Notes: generated by a model from the letters alone, not told the origin. DNA of 12,128 nt from Tannerella sp. (GCA_031267485.1 JAIRYY010000257.1:1-12128), one strand, 5' to 3'. Counted from the first letter of the stretch, positions 1 to 8,928 are shown. Program-made: numbers and translations.

Positions 1-1
1 C

Positions 2-2017
2 AGCGACTACCGGCAGTACAATCTGCGCTCCAACATCGACCTTACGCTGCACGACAATTTCAGGGCTTCCATCAACCTCGCTGCACGCCAGGAAGACAGA
101 AATTCCCCGCGTTCAGGCTCCGAATCCATCTGGCGCAGTCTGAGGGTTTATTTTCCCACTTCCCATATCGTGTATCCCGGAACGGATTACCGGATACCGC
201 AGGACGGAAACAATCCGCTGTCGGCTTCCGACGGGTCGATGGGGTATCAGAAGAGAATCCAGAACTATTACAACGGGGATATAACGGCTCACCTGGACAT
301 GCCTTTTATCACCCGCGGATTGTCGCTCGATGCCGGCCTTTATCTCGATTTGGCGAACAGCATGTACAAAAACTTCAACAAGCAATATTTCTTCTACAAC
401 AAGGTCGGAGATGAATACGTCGCGAATGCCTACGGCCCGACCAATGCCAGCCTGACTCATGAGATGAATCGCTCCATCGGGATTACCCTGAACGGGAAAA
501 TCAACTATGAAAGGCAGTTTAACGATATGCACAACGTGAAGCTGTTCGCCGCATACGAACAGTACACCTATCGTTATGATTTCCTGAACGGATACAGGGA
601 AGCATTCCTGTCTGCCGCAATAGACCAGCTGTTCGCCGGCGAACGCACAACCGCCAATAATAACGGAACGGCATCCGAATCGGCGCGCATGAATTATTTC
701 GGGCGTATGGATTACGACTATGCCGGCAAATACCTGTTCCAGTTCAACTGGAGATATGACGGTTCGCAAAATTTCCCGAAAGGAAAACGGTTTGGATTCT
801 TCCCCGGCGTATCTGCCGGATGGCGCATATCGGAAGAGAATTTCTGGAAAGAACGCGTATCTTTCGTCGACAATTTGAAGTTGCGCGCCTCGTGGGGGAA
901 AATGGGAAATGACAAAGTGTCGCAATTCCAGTATATCACCTCCTACACGTTCAGCAATCCGGCAATGCTGGGCGGAGCCAATCCGCAGCCTCAAACCGGC
1001 GTATGGCAAAGCCGCATACCGAATCCGAATATCACATGGGAAGTTGTGACCACGTACAATCTCGGACTGGAAGCGACGCTGTGGAACAGCCTGAATTTCT
1101 CTCTCGACCTGTTCCGCAGCGAAAGGAGCAATATTCTGGCCAGGCGGGATGCTTCACTGCCGGCTTTCTCCGGGCTGAGCCTGCCGGACGAGAATTTCGG
1201 GGAATGTTACAGTCAGGGCTTCGAACTGATCCTGAGCTATACGAAGAAAATCGGAAAAGACCTGCGCCTCAACGCAGGAGGTAATTTCTCCAACGCCGTC
1301 AATCGCATCCGGTTTATCGACGAAGCGGCCAGTGCATTTGACTGGCAGCGGCGTACGGGCAAACCCATTGATGCCGGATGGCTGATGTACGAGGCCGATG
1401 GAATCTTCAATACCCAGCAGGAACTGGACGGCTATCCGCATTTGCCGAATGCCGGCGTGGGCGACGTCAAGTTTGTAGATGTGGACAGGGACGGGATAAT
1501 TGATGGAAACGACCGCGTGCGGCCCAACAAGACGGGAACGCCCGAAATCATATATGGCATCACGCTGGGTCTGGAATGGAAACAGTGGAGCCTGAATACC
1601 CTGTGGCAGGGAGCCGCCAGGATGTGGACCTATCAGTTCTATGAATCGGGAACGATCGGAAACTTCACGAAAGATTTCTATGAAAAGAGATGGACGGCCG
1701 ACAATCCCAATGCCGAATATCCCCGGACATACAATCTGGCCTACACGCCGACAGGTACGCAGAATACTTTCTGGTTGAATAATGCGTCTTATTTCAGGCT
1801 GAAAAATATCGAATTATCCTATTCTCTCCCCCGCAAATTACTTTCCAGGGGCTTCATAGAAGACGTCCGGTTCTACGTAAGCGGCTACAATTTACTGACA
1901 TTTACGGGACTTAAAAATCTGGATCCCGAATCGAAAAGCAATACCAGCCTGTACAGCGAAGGCGCAGATACCCCGCAATCGAAAATCATTAATTTTGGAG
2001 TAAACATAACATTTTAA
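2..2017 (+). CDS. SusC/RagA-family TonB-dependent outer-membrane transporter, 5'-truncated by the window edge
   Basis: The frame is open from base 2 and ends in TAA at 2015-2017, giving 671 residues. SusC proteins are usually about 1000-1100 residues, so the signal peptide, carboxypeptidase-like domain, TonB box and most of the plug lie outside the window. What is visible is outer-membrane beta-barrel: alternating aromatic/polar strands, a late SusC-type segment with an acidic EF-hand-like motif (DVDRDGIIDGND, bases 1478-1513) followed by TPEIIYG, and the family ending NFGVNITF with a terminal Phe. An internal GTG at 170 could be mistaken for a start, but the same frame continues upstream with barrel-like sequence, so it is not the start. 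The protein should import a glycan oligomer across the outer membrane using TonB energy, with SusD as its lid. The susD gene follows after 12 nt, so the two are co-transcribed. The substrate cannot be read from the sequence. Confidence 0.96.
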   Translation, partial: SDYRQYNLRSNIDLTLHDNFRASINLAARQEDRNSPRSGSESIWRSLRVYFPTSHIVYPGTDYRIPQDGNNPLSASDGSMGYQKRIQNYYNGDITAHLDMPFITRGLSLDAGLYLDLANSMYKNFNKQYFFYNKVGDEYVANAYGPTNASLTHEMNRSIGITLNGKINYERQFNDMHNVKLFAAYEQYTYRYDFLNGYREAFLSAAIDQLFAGERTTANNNGTASESARMNYFGRMDYDYAGKYLFQFNWRYDGSQNFPKGKRFGFFPGVSAGWRISEENFWKERVSFVDNLKLRASWGKMGNDKVSQFQYITSYTFSNPAMLGGANPQPQTGVWQSRIPNPNITWEVVTTYNLGLEATLWNSLNFSLDLFRSERSNILARRDASLPAFSGLSLPDENFGECYSQGFELILSYTKKIGKDLRLNAGGNFSNAVNRIRFIDEAASAFDWQRRTGKPIDAGWLMYEADGIFNTQQELDGYPHLPNAGVGDVKFVDVDRDGIIDGNDRVRPNKTGTPEIIYGITLGLEWKQWSLNTLWQGAARMWTYQFYESGTIGNFTKDFYEKRWTADNPNAEYPRTYNLAYTPTGTQNTFWLNNASYFRLKNIELSYSLPRKLLSRGFIEDVRFYVSGYNLLTFTGLKNLDPESKSNTSLYSEGADTPQSKIINFGVNITF

Positions 2018-2029
2018 AAAAAGAAGAAG

Positions 2030-3754
2030 ATGAAAAACAAAATATTAAATATCGTATGCAGCTTTCTGTCGGTTTGGAGTATCTGCTCCTGTGACGACTT
2101 GCTGGACAAACAGCCGTTGACCGAAATAAGTGATGTGGCCGTATGGAGCGATCCGTCGCTGGTACAGGCTTTTGTAAATGCGCGTTATAACCGGATCCGT
2201 TCGGGCTGGCAGGAAGAACCCTGGATCAGTTCGCTAACGGATGAAACATACCTGACATGGTCGCGCGGCTGCGAGCCTGTCACACAGGGTTATATAAATG
2301 CCTCCGATTTAGGCTCCGTAAACTGGGGACTCAGAGAATGGGGCAGCGTCTGGCGGAACATTGCCAACTGCAATCAGTTCTTTGAAAACATCGAACAGGT
2401 ACCCTTCCGCGAAGAAGCGCAGAAAGTGAGGCTGACGGGCGAGGTGCGTTTCATTCGGGCGCTGTGTTACCACGATCTGGTTTCCCGCTGGGGAGCCATG
2501 CCGCTCATCACTAAATATTTTACGCTGAACGACCGCGAAGAAGCGATAAACATGGGGCGTTCCACGTATGGAGAATGTATCGATTACATCCTTACCGAGC
2601 TGGATCAGGCAGCGAAAGAACTGCCCGACAGCTATTCGGGGAAAGACGTTGGGCGCGCGACGAGAATCGCCGCACTGGCATTAAAAGCGCGTGTTTTGCT
2701 CTATGCGGCCAGCGATTTGATGAACGTGGACGTGAAAAACGAAATGCTGGGATACACGTCTCCCGTACCGAATCGATGGACGAAAGCGGCGGAAGCATCC
2801 GAAACCTGCATCAGAGAAGCCCTTGCCGGCGGATACGCTTTATACGATGAATACGGCGACGATGTAAAACAGAAATACATTCAGCTGTTTCTGGAAGGAG
2901 GAAATTCCGAAGCCATTTTCGAACGTCAGCACGGTTCGTCAAGCGTGGGAGACAACGTGCAGATCGATCATAAAAATGGGCCTAACGGCTATGCATCCTG
3001 GGGCGCTAACACACCTGCCGACAATCTGGTAAGCGCTTTCGAAATTGCCGACGGGACGCCTTTCAGCTGGGAAGAATGGCAGAAGTCGGGAGGCTCGAAC
3101 CCGTGGGAAAACAGAGACCGGCGACTGTATGCAACCGCTCTTTGCGACGGGGATTACTTCAAATACCGGGATGTCGAAACCTTTATCAATGTCGATGACG
3201 CAGGCCGTGAACTCAGTTCCGGAGGCCGTGATACGAAGTTCGGCATCGAATCGCACAATGCCTCCCTGACGGGATACAACATGCGCAAGTTTATCGACGA
3301 AAACTACAAGGACGCCAGCTGGCAGTTTTCTTCCAAAAACTGGATGTGGTTCCGTCTGGGCGAACAATACCTGAATCTGGCCGAAGCACGGTATATGGAA
3401 GGGAAGGAAGCCGAAGCGCGAACAGCCGTCAACGAGATCCGCCGCCGCGCCCGCATGCCGGAAATAACCGCCTCGGGACAGGAATTGCTGGATAAAATAC
3501 GGCACGAGAGGCAAATCGAATTGTGTTTCGAAGAACATCGCTATTTTGACGTAAGACGCTGGAAACTGGGAGAAGCGCTGCTGAACTTCCCGGCAACGGG
3601 CGTCCTCGTCCATAAATGGCCGGACGGACACAAGACGTATACTTCCGGCATTATTGTCGAACAACGGAAATTTGTCGAACGGATGTACTGGTTGCCCATT
3701 CCTCAGTCAGAAATGGACAAAAGCCCGAATCTGAAACAGAATCCGGGATATTAA
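2030..3754 (+). CDS. SusD/RagB-family glycan-binding outer-membrane lipoprotein
   Basis: This 574-residue protein has the length usual for SusD. The N-terminus is a lipoprotein signal: a short Lys/Asn region, a hydrophobic stretch, then SICSC with Cys21 as the lipidated residue. Cys21 is followed by Asp-Asp, matching the acidic Bacteroidota surface-export signal, so surface display is likely. Family marks are the TPR-type helix at residues 134-160 (LTGEVRFIRALCYHDL, then WGAMPLI), a near C-terminal ERQIELCFEEHRYFDVRRW segment (493-511) and the classic ending YWLPIP...PNLKQNPGY (553-574). SusD proteins cap the SusC barrel and capture glycans at the cell surface. The start ATG at 2030 is preceded by an AAGAAGAAG stretch only 12 nt after the susC stop, which fits translational coupling. 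The specific glycan is unknown; the downstream GH27 gene suggests one with alpha-galactosyl-type branches. Confidence 0.96.
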   Translation: MKNKILNIVCSFLSVWSICSCDDLLDKQPLTEISDVAVWSDPSLVQAFVNARYNRIRSGWQEEPWISSLTDETYLTWSRGCEPVTQGYINASDLGSVNWGLREWGSVWRNIANCNQFFENIEQVPFREEAQKVRLTGEVRFIRALCYHDLVSRWGAMPLITKYFTLNDREEAINMGRSTYGECIDYILTELDQAAKELPDSYSGKDVGRATRIAALALKARVLLYAASDLMNVDVKNEMLGYTSPVPNRWTKAAEASETCIREALAGGYALYDEYGDDVKQKYIQLFLEGGNSEAIFERQHGSSSVGDNVQIDHKNGPNGYASWGANTPADNLVSAFEIADGTPFSWEEWQKSGGSNPWENRDRRLYATALCDGDYFKYRDVETFINVDDAGRELSSGGRDTKFGIESHNASLTGYNMRKFIDENYKDASWQFSSKNWMWFRLGEQYLNLAEARYMEGKEAEARTAVNEIRRRARMPEITASGQELLDKIRHERQIELCFEEHRYFDVRRWKLGEALLNFPATGVLVHKWPDGHKTYTSGIIVEQRKFVERMYWLPIPQSEMDKSPNLKQNPGY

Positions 3755-3795
3755 CGGCCTGTCGGCAGTTTTAAAATTACAGCTTAAATAACAAA

Positions 3796-3846
3796 CGGTC
3801 TCCTCTCCCGGCAAACTGATTGAGGTGAAGATGGAAGAGGAGACCG
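3796..3846 (+). terminator. 11-bp perfect inverted repeat between susD and the GH27 gene (possible terminator or attenuator)
   Basis: Arm CGGTCTCCTCT (3796-3806) is the exact reverse complement of AGAGGAGACCG (3836-3846), with a 29-nt loop. In RNA this would form a GC-rich stem just after susD. No T-run follows the second arm, so it is not a textbook intrinsic terminator. It may act as a 3' end stabiliser, an attenuator or a protein-binding site. The pairing is certain; the role is inferred. Confidence 0.45.
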
Positions 3847-3870
3847 GATATGTATCTCGCAGAAAATAAT

Positions 3871-3878
3871 TATCTTTG
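3871..3878 (+). promoter_or_regulatory. Bacteroides-type -7 promoter element for the GH27 gene
   Basis: TATCTTTG is a perfect match to the TAnnTTTG -7 consensus of the Bacteroides primary sigma factor. It lies 32 nt before the ATG at 3911, so transcription would start near 3885 with a leader of about 26 nt. No clear TTTG -33 element is seen at the usual 19-20 nt distance. It suggests that the GH27 gene can be transcribed independently of susC/susD. Confidence 0.6.
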
Positions 3879-3910
3879 CCGGGACATACTTGTTTTCAGT
3901 ATAAACATAA

Positions 3911-5263
3911 ATGAATTATAAACAGATGAAAAAAAAGAACTTGTTTTTGTTGGGGATTATCCTGTGTGTCTCCCATACGTTATTTGCCCAGCAGGATTTC
4001 AGGGAATGGGCTAAAACTCCGCCGATGGGCTGGAACAGTTGGGACTGTTATGGCCCTACGGTCGAAGAACATGAGGTCAAAGCCAATGCCGACTATATGG
4101 AAAAATACCTGAAAAAGTACGGCTGGGAATATGTCGTGGTGGATATACGCTGGTTCGTGGAAAACGACAAGGCCGGAGGTTACAACCAGACCGACCCGCG
4201 CTACGTGATGGACGAATACGGACGTTATCTTCCCGCACTCAACCGTTTCCCCTCGGCTGCCGACGGGAAGGGCTTCAAGCCGCTGGCTGATTACATCCAT
4301 TCCAAAGGACTGAAATTTGGCATCCACATCATGCGCGGCGTGCCGAAGCTGGCCGTAGAAAAGAAACTGCCCGTCAAGGGTACGGCATACACTGCCGACC
4401 GGATCTATTCCACCGATACGCTCTGCAAGTGGCTAAATGACAACTATACGGTTACCGGTAAACCCGGCGGACAGGAATACTATAATTCCATCATGGAACT
4501 GTACGCTTCGTGGGGTGTGGATTTCCTGAAGATAGACGACCTGTCAAGCCCTTACCACACGTCGGAGATAGAAATGATACGTAAAGCGATCGACCGGACA
4601 GGACGCCCGATCGTCCTGAGCGCTTCTCCGGGTGAGACGCCTGTTTCCGAAGCCGGACACGTGAGCGCACATGTGAATATGTGGCGTTTGGTAGGCGACG
4701 TCTGGGATTTGTGGCGGGATGTTACCCATCTGATGAATGTACTTCAGGGCTGGTATCCCCACATCGGCCCCACGTGGCCGGACTGTGACATGATACCGCT
4801 CGGACGTATTGCCATCCGCGGCGAACGTGGACAGGAGCGGATGACGCGCCTGACGAAGGACGAACAGTATACGCTGATGACTCTTTTCACGATTTGCCGT
4901 TCGCCGCTGATGTTTGGCGGCGACCTGCCCGGTAACGACGACTTCACCCTGTCATTGCTCACGAACAGGGAAGTCCTGCAAATGCACCGTGAAAGCGCGG
5001 AGGTCCGGCAACTGTTCCGGCAGGACGGAAGACTGGCAATTACCTCGCGCAACCCCCTCTCCGGCGAACGTTATCTGGCCGTATTCAACACCTCCGACCG
5101 CCCCGAACCGGCAGACATAACAATCAATCTGCAGGACATCGGAATCAAAGGGAAATGTGAAGTGCATAACCTGTGGACAGGAGAAACCTCGACCGCTACG
5201 GACGGAACGCTGGCAGTCAGCCTTCGGCCCCATGCCTGCGCGCTGTTTACCTGTAAGAATTAA
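3911..5263 (+). CDS. Secreted GH27 glycoside hydrolase (alpha-galactosidase family)
   Basis: The 450-residue protein begins with a signal peptide ending ...HTLFA|QQ (cleavage near residue 26), so a periplasmic or secreted location is expected. ATG 3926 (MKKKNL...) is an equally plausible start. The GH27 (beta/alpha)8 domain begins at TPPMGWNSWDCYG (36-48). By hand alignment with human alpha-galactosidase A, the nucleophile is Asp209 in FLKIDD and the acid/base is Asp263 in WRLVGD, four residues after Arg259. A substrate-loop WPDCDM (289-294) and a C-terminal beta-sandwich (about 370-450) complete the family layout. The enzyme should hydrolyse terminal alpha-linked galactose or a close analogue with retention. 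Two binding positions are unusual: the family's DDCW is DIRW here (78-81), and the Glu before the family Trp is replaced by Ser239, so alpha-N-acetylgalactosamine or beta-L-arabinopyranose specificity cannot be excluded. It follows susC/susD, as is usual for a polysaccharide locus enzyme. Confidence 0.93.
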   Translation: MNYKQMKKKNLFLLGIILCVSHTLFAQQDFREWAKTPPMGWNSWDCYGPTVEEHEVKANADYMEKYLKKYGWEYVVVDIRWFVENDKAGGYNQTDPRYVMDEYGRYLPALNRFPSAADGKGFKPLADYIHSKGLKFGIHIMRGVPKLAVEKKLPVKGTAYTADRIYSTDTLCKWLNDNYTVTGKPGGQEYYNSIMELYASWGVDFLKIDDLSSPYHTSEIEMIRKAIDRTGRPIVLSASPGETPVSEAGHVSAHVNMWRLVGDVWDLWRDVTHLMNVLQGWYPHIGPTWPDCDMIPLGRIAIRGERGQERMTRLTKDEQYTLMTLFTICRSPLMFGGDLPGNDDFTLSLLTNREVLQMHRESAEVRQLFRQDGRLAITSRNPLSGERYLAVFNTSDRPEPADITINLQDIGIKGKCEVHNLWTGETSTATDGTLAVSLRPHACALFTCKN

Positions 5264-5286
5264 GTTTTATTGGGTTGAATGTTAAA

Positions 5287-7035
5287 TCATATCCCCAGCG
5301 AGGCTTTTATCCTTTCTATTTTTTCGGAAGCCGCTTTTTCCGCTTCGGGGATGTCTTCCACGGATTTTACCGGCTCGTGAACCTCGATATAGAACTTGAT
5401 TTTCGGCTCCGTTCCCGAAGGGCGTATGGATACTTTTGTGTCGTCCTCCGTATAATACTGGAGTACGTTCGACGTTGTGGGCATGTTCAGCGAAAAATCC
5501 TCGCTGTCCACAAAACTGTGTCCCTTCAGCGACGCGAAATCGTAAGTCATCGTAACTTTGGAGCCGGCTATTTCCTTCAGCGGGTTCTCGCGGAAGTTTT
5601 TCATCATCGCCTCTATTTCTTCCGCCCCGCTTTTCCCTTTCTTAACCACGGAGACGCCCGTTTCCTTCGAATAGCCGTATTCCGCATAAATCCGGTGCAG
5701 CAGCTGGTAGACCGTCAGTCCGCGGTCTTTTGCCCAGGCGGCTATCTCGGCCAGGATGCAGCAGGCGGAAACGGCATCCTTGTCGCGGACGAAATCCTCG
5801 CACAGGAAGCCGTAACTCTCCTCGCCGCCGCCAATGTAGGTTTTCCGGCCCTCGTTCTTGCGCATGACGTCGGCAATCCACTTGAAGCCGGTATAGACGT
5901 CGTAGAATCCCACTTCGTTCCGTTCCGCTATGGCGCGTATGGTTTCCGTCGTCACAATCGTCTTTACGATATATTCTTTTCCCGTCAGCCGTCCGAGTTC
6001 TTTCCAGCGCGTTATCAGGTAATAGACGAGCAGGAGCGCCGTCTGGTTCCCGTTCAGGAGCGTCCATTCGCCGTCGCTGTTTTTGACGGCGGCGCCAACC
6101 CGGTCGGCATCGGGGTCGGAGGCAAGCACCAGCTCCGCATCCGTCTCCACCGCCCTGTCCACCGCCATCGACAGCGCCGCAGGCTCTTCGGGATTGGGCG
6201 ATACGACCGTCGGGAAATCGCCGCTCACGACGTCCTGTTCCGGGACGTGGATGATGTTTGTGAAGCCGAAGCTGTTCAGCGCCGCGGGGATGATTTGCAC
6301 TCCCGTCCCGTGAATCGGCGTGTAGACGATTTTCATCCCGTGATGCCGGGAGATGACGTCCGGCGACAGCGAAACCGTCTTCAGGTCGTTGATATACGCC
6401 CGGTCAATCTCCCCGCCTATGATTTCGACAAGGCTTCCGTCGCCGTTGAATTTTATATCCGCCGCGGTGCGCACCTTGTTCACTTCCGCAATCGTGTTCT
6501 TGTCGTGCGGGGCTATCATCTGCGCCCCGTCGTCCCAGTAAGCCTTGTAGCCGTTGTACTCCTTCGGGTTGTGGGAGGCGGTGAGTATGATGCCGCTCTG
6601 GCACTTCAGCCTGCGTATGACGTATGACATTTCGGGCGTCGGACGCAGGTCATCGAACAGGTAGACCCGTATCCCGTTGGCCGAGAAGATGCCGGCGGAT
6701 ATTTCCGCAAACTCGCGGCTGTTGTTGCGGCAGTCGTGTCCGATGACGACTTTTATTTCCTCCAGGTCGGCAAATTCCTTTTTCAGGTAATTCGACAGCC
6801 CCTGGGTTGCCGCGCCTACGGTATATCGGTTTATGCGATTGGAGCCTGCTCCCATGATGCCGCGCAGACCGCCCGTTCCAAATTCCAAATCCCGGTAAAA
6901 CGATTCGATGAGGTCCGCCGGGTCGGGATTGTCCAGCATGGACTGCACCTGACGGCGCGTGGTTTCGTCATAATCCCTGCCCAGCCATGTCTGCGCCTTT
7001 TTTCTTATGTCTTCTGTCAATTCCTTATTTTCCAT
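5287..7035 (-). CDS. Phosphohexomutase (phosphoglucomutase / phosphomannomutase)
   Basis: The 582-residue protein has the full four-domain alpha-D-phosphohexomutase layout. It carries the phosphoserine loop TASHNP with catalytic Ser154, the metal-binding loop DPDADR (307-312) that holds Mg2+, the sugar-recognition loop GGGEESYG (402-409) and the phosphate-binding loop RPSGTEPK (538-545). It interconverts hexose 1- and 6-phosphates in the cytoplasm through a bisphosphate intermediate, linking sugar catabolism to nucleotide-sugar and envelope synthesis. The length and the N-terminal motif FGTGGLRG (52-59) fit the long, PGM2-like bacterial branch. That branch may act on glucose, mannose or pentose phosphates, so I give no gene symbol. 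ATG 7033-7035 has no Shine-Dalgarno but an A-rich upstream stretch. A perfect -7 promoter element lies 42 nt upstream, so it is probably transcribed on its own. It converges on the GH27 gene across 23 nt. Confidence 0.96.
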   Translation of the reverse strand: MENKELTEDIRKKAQTWLGRDYDETTRRQVQSMLDNPDPADLIESFYRDLEFGTGGLRGIMGAGSNRINRYTVGAATQGLSNYLKKEFADLEEIKVVIGHDCRNNSREFAEISAGIFSANGIRVYLFDDLRPTPEMSYVIRRLKCQSGIILTASHNPKEYNGYKAYWDDGAQMIAPHDKNTIAEVNKVRTAADIKFNGDGSLVEIIGGEIDRAYINDLKTVSLSPDVISRHHGMKIVYTPIHGTGVQIIPAALNSFGFTNIIHVPEQDVVSGDFPTVVSPNPEEPAALSMAVDRAVETDAELVLASDPDADRVGAAVKNSDGEWTLLNGNQTALLLVYYLITRWKELGRLTGKEYIVKTIVTTETIRAIAERNEVGFYDVYTGFKWIADVMRKNEGRKTYIGGGEESYGFLCEDFVRDKDAVSACCILAEIAAWAKDRGLTVYQLLHRIYAEYGYSKETGVSVVKKGKSGAEEIEAMMKNFRENPLKEIAGSKVTMTYDFASLKGHSFVDSEDFSLNMPTTSNVLQYYTEDDTKVSIRPSGTEPKIKFYIEVHEPVKSVEDIPEAEKAASEKIERIKASLGI

Positions 7036-7077
7036 ATTTTACATGCACTTTTTTATTTCAACCATTAAAAAACGCAT

Positions 7078-7085
7078 CAAAGGTA
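7078..7085 (-). promoter_or_regulatory. Bacteroides-type -7 promoter element for the phosphohexomutase gene
   Basis: On the minus strand this reads TACCTTTG, a perfect TAnnTTTG match. It sits in the 90-nt gap between the M23 peptidase stop (7126) and the mutase ATG (7035). Transcription would start near 7071, leaving a 5' leader of about 35 nt rich in A. No convincing -33 TTTG is present. Read-through from the upstream operon is also possible because no strong terminator is seen in the gap. Confidence 0.6.
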
Positions 7086-7125
7086 TGAAAAATTTACTTA
7101 TGGCGCACGGCCGGGCGGGATAATT

Positions 7126-8922
7126 TTACCACGTGAAGGCGTGCCGGTATTCGGATCGGTTTCCGCATCTGTCCGTAACAGTGAGTTTCAGGTGATGATA
7201 GCCGGGATGTAACCGTCCGTCGTCAAAATCGTATGAGAGCATCGCCTTTTTGCCGTCAAATTCAAACAGCGCATAGCTGCCGTCAATCTCGCCCCTGTAC
7301 GTGGAAATGCCGCTCAGGTTGTCGGTTATGCGAATCAGCATCTGTTTCCTCCCGCGCCATTTGACCGGGTCGACGGGCGTTATGACGGGCGGGACGGTAT
7401 CGCGCGAGACGGCATAAGTCCCCAGTTCGCTTATGTCGGCGTCCATCCAGCCGTCGCGGTAAACGCCTCCAATCCACGAAAGTTTTCCGGTGAAGGCGTC
7501 TGCGCGGACTATGCCGAACTGTTCCGTACCGGCCTGTTCATGCATGCGGCCCATGTGGATTGATAACTGTGCCGGCCCGTGCAGCGGTACGGGCGACGGA
7601 TGCAGGGTGTGAACCGCCGAATAAAAAGCGGCGCCTCTGCCGGCGGCCGGCCGGCCGCGAACGGAGCCGTCGCCGGGACAGGAAACGCTGTAACGCATGT
7701 AAAGGCTGCTGTAAAGGCTGCCTCGCGGAATCGTGAGGCGGACGCCCGGCGAACCGAACGTGCTGTAATCGTACCACCTCATCAGCGTTGCGCCGGCTGT
7801 GTCGGGAGGCGTTATTTCCTGCCTTTTCCCCCTTATTTCCACCGGCGCCTCGCACGTATTGCCATACAGGTCGGTCAGCCTGACCGTCACATGGTATATG
7901 CGCTCCTCGCTGACCGTTATTTTCCCGGAATTGCGGCTTGCGACGAAACGGAGACGGCAGCCGGGTTCGACGAACGTTTTGATGTAAAACGCACGGTTGC
8001 GCGACCATTCCCCATAATCCGCATAACTGTTGATATATCCCGATTCGCCGAACGAAAAGCGGTCGGCATAACTGCGGTATGTTTCCACGCTGTCCACCGT
8101 CTGCAGAATATCTTTTATCCCGTAGGAGAAACCGGCGCCGTCCATCCGGTCGACGGCTCTTATCCCCAGGCCAATCTCACCCCAGGCTTCAATAACGGCC
8201 GTGATGACGGGATTGCCGTTTTTATCATATTTGAGTTCGACGGCCTGTTTGCGGTTGCTGCCGTTCACCATTCCCAGGCCTTCGACAGGGTATATCATCA
8301 GGCCTGCGACGTGGGGCTTGCGCGTGTCCGGCACATGCTGCCGGTAGAAGACAAGCGGGTCGAGCGGTTCATCCGTCCGCATGTCGCGCACTTCAAAATG
8401 CAGGTGAGGCCCGCCCGAACTGCCGGAATTGCCGCTGTATCCGATTATATCGCCCTGTCCGACCGGCATTACGCCGGGATTCAGGCTGAAATCGACGGCA
8501 TAGCTTTCGCTTCCGTACTGCCTTTCCCGCACCATATCGGCCAGGCGGCTGTTGAACCGCTGCAGATGGCCGTAAACGGTGACGATGCTGTCGTCCGGGT
8601 GCGCGACGTAAACGGCCAGGCCATATCCCCACGGGCTGACCGACACGCGCGAGACATAACCCCGCTGTACGGCATGCAGGGCATGACCCTCGGAGCCTCC
8701 CGTGCGAACGTCGATGCCGGCGTGGAAATGCCCGGCGCGCAGGTCGCAGAAAGCCCCCGACAACTGCATCGGGAAGTCAAACGGATTCGACAGGCGGATG
8801 CTTTCCGGCACGCCGGCCGCACGGCGCTCCGCTCCGGCTTCCGGCCGGCGCTCCGTTTCGGCCCGCACGAATGGCTGCGTGGCCGCAAGAATCACGATGA
8901 TTTTCGAGAGGGTTTTGTTCAT
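7126..8922 (-). CDS. Exported M23-family (LytM-type) metallopeptidase with long C-terminal beta domains
   Basis: This is a 598-residue protein with a signal peptide (cleavage near VRA|ET, residue 21), so it is periplasmic or outer-membrane associated. The M23 domain occupies about residues 55-180 and keeps all expected zinc and catalytic residues: HxxxD (His67, Asp71), YGH (His119) and HLH (173-175). M23 enzymes cut peptidoglycan cross-links or stem peptides; an active enzyme is likely because no ligand is lost. Residues about 200-598 are not a recognised enzyme. They look beta-rich, and the last 80 residues, with SGI..Y...IDG and a late LTVTDRCGNRS motif, resemble Ig-like beta-sandwich modules. 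After the signal peptide there is a short Ala/Arg/Glu low-complexity stretch. It is the last gene of the three-gene operon, starting 6 nt after the upstream stop, with no clear Shine-Dalgarno. The cell-wall target is inferred from the family. Confidence 0.93.
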   Translation of the reverse strand: MNKTLSKIIVILAATQPFVRAETERRPEAGAERRAAGVPESIRLSNPFDFPMQLSGAFCDLRAGHFHAGIDVRTGGSEGHALHAVQRGYVSRVSVSPWGYGLAVYVAHPDDSIVTVYGHLQRFNSRLADMVRERQYGSESYAVDFSLNPGVMPVGQGDIIGYSGNSGSSGGPHLHFEVRDMRTDEPLDPLVFYRQHVPDTRKPHVAGLMIYPVEGLGMVNGSNRKQAVELKYDKNGNPVITAVIEAWGEIGLGIRAVDRMDGAGFSYGIKDILQTVDSVETYRSYADRFSFGESGYINSYADYGEWSRNRAFYIKTFVEPGCRLRFVASRNSGKITVSEERIYHVTVRLTDLYGNTCEAPVEIRGKRQEITPPDTAGATLMRWYDYSTFGSPGVRLTIPRGSLYSSLYMRYSVSCPGDGSVRGRPAAGRGAAFYSAVHTLHPSPVPLHGPAQLSIHMGRMHEQAGTEQFGIVRADAFTGKLSWIGGVYRDGWMDADISELGTYAVSRDTVPPVITPVDPVKWRGRKQMLIRITDNLSGISTYRGEIDGSYALFEFDGKKAMLSYDFDDGRLHPGYHHLKLTVTDRCGNRSEYRHAFTW

Positions 8923-8928
8923 GGAGAC

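Noticed and set aside
170-172. GTG as the true start of the SusC-like gene
   Set aside because: The same frame is open and barrel-like back to base 2, and a start here would remove the plug and signal peptide. The gene is cut by the window edge.
113-1009. 298-codon open frame on the minus strand
   Set aside because: It is a shadow of the SusC barrel, which clearly continues through this region in the plus strand.
2939-3664. 241-codon open frame on the minus strand
   Set aside because: It is a shadow of the SusD gene, whose conserved C-terminal motifs occupy the same bases.
5275-6627. 450-codon open frame on the plus strand
   Set aside because: It lies opposite the phosphohexomutase, whose catalytic motifs are all intact. 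The predicted protein is Arg/Val/Phe/His-rich without any known domain, as expected for an antisense shadow of a GC-rich gene.
7086-7125. Terminator after the M23 gene
   Set aside because: There is GC-rich sequence with a CGGCCG palindrome and a short T-run on the minus strand, but no stem of convincing length.
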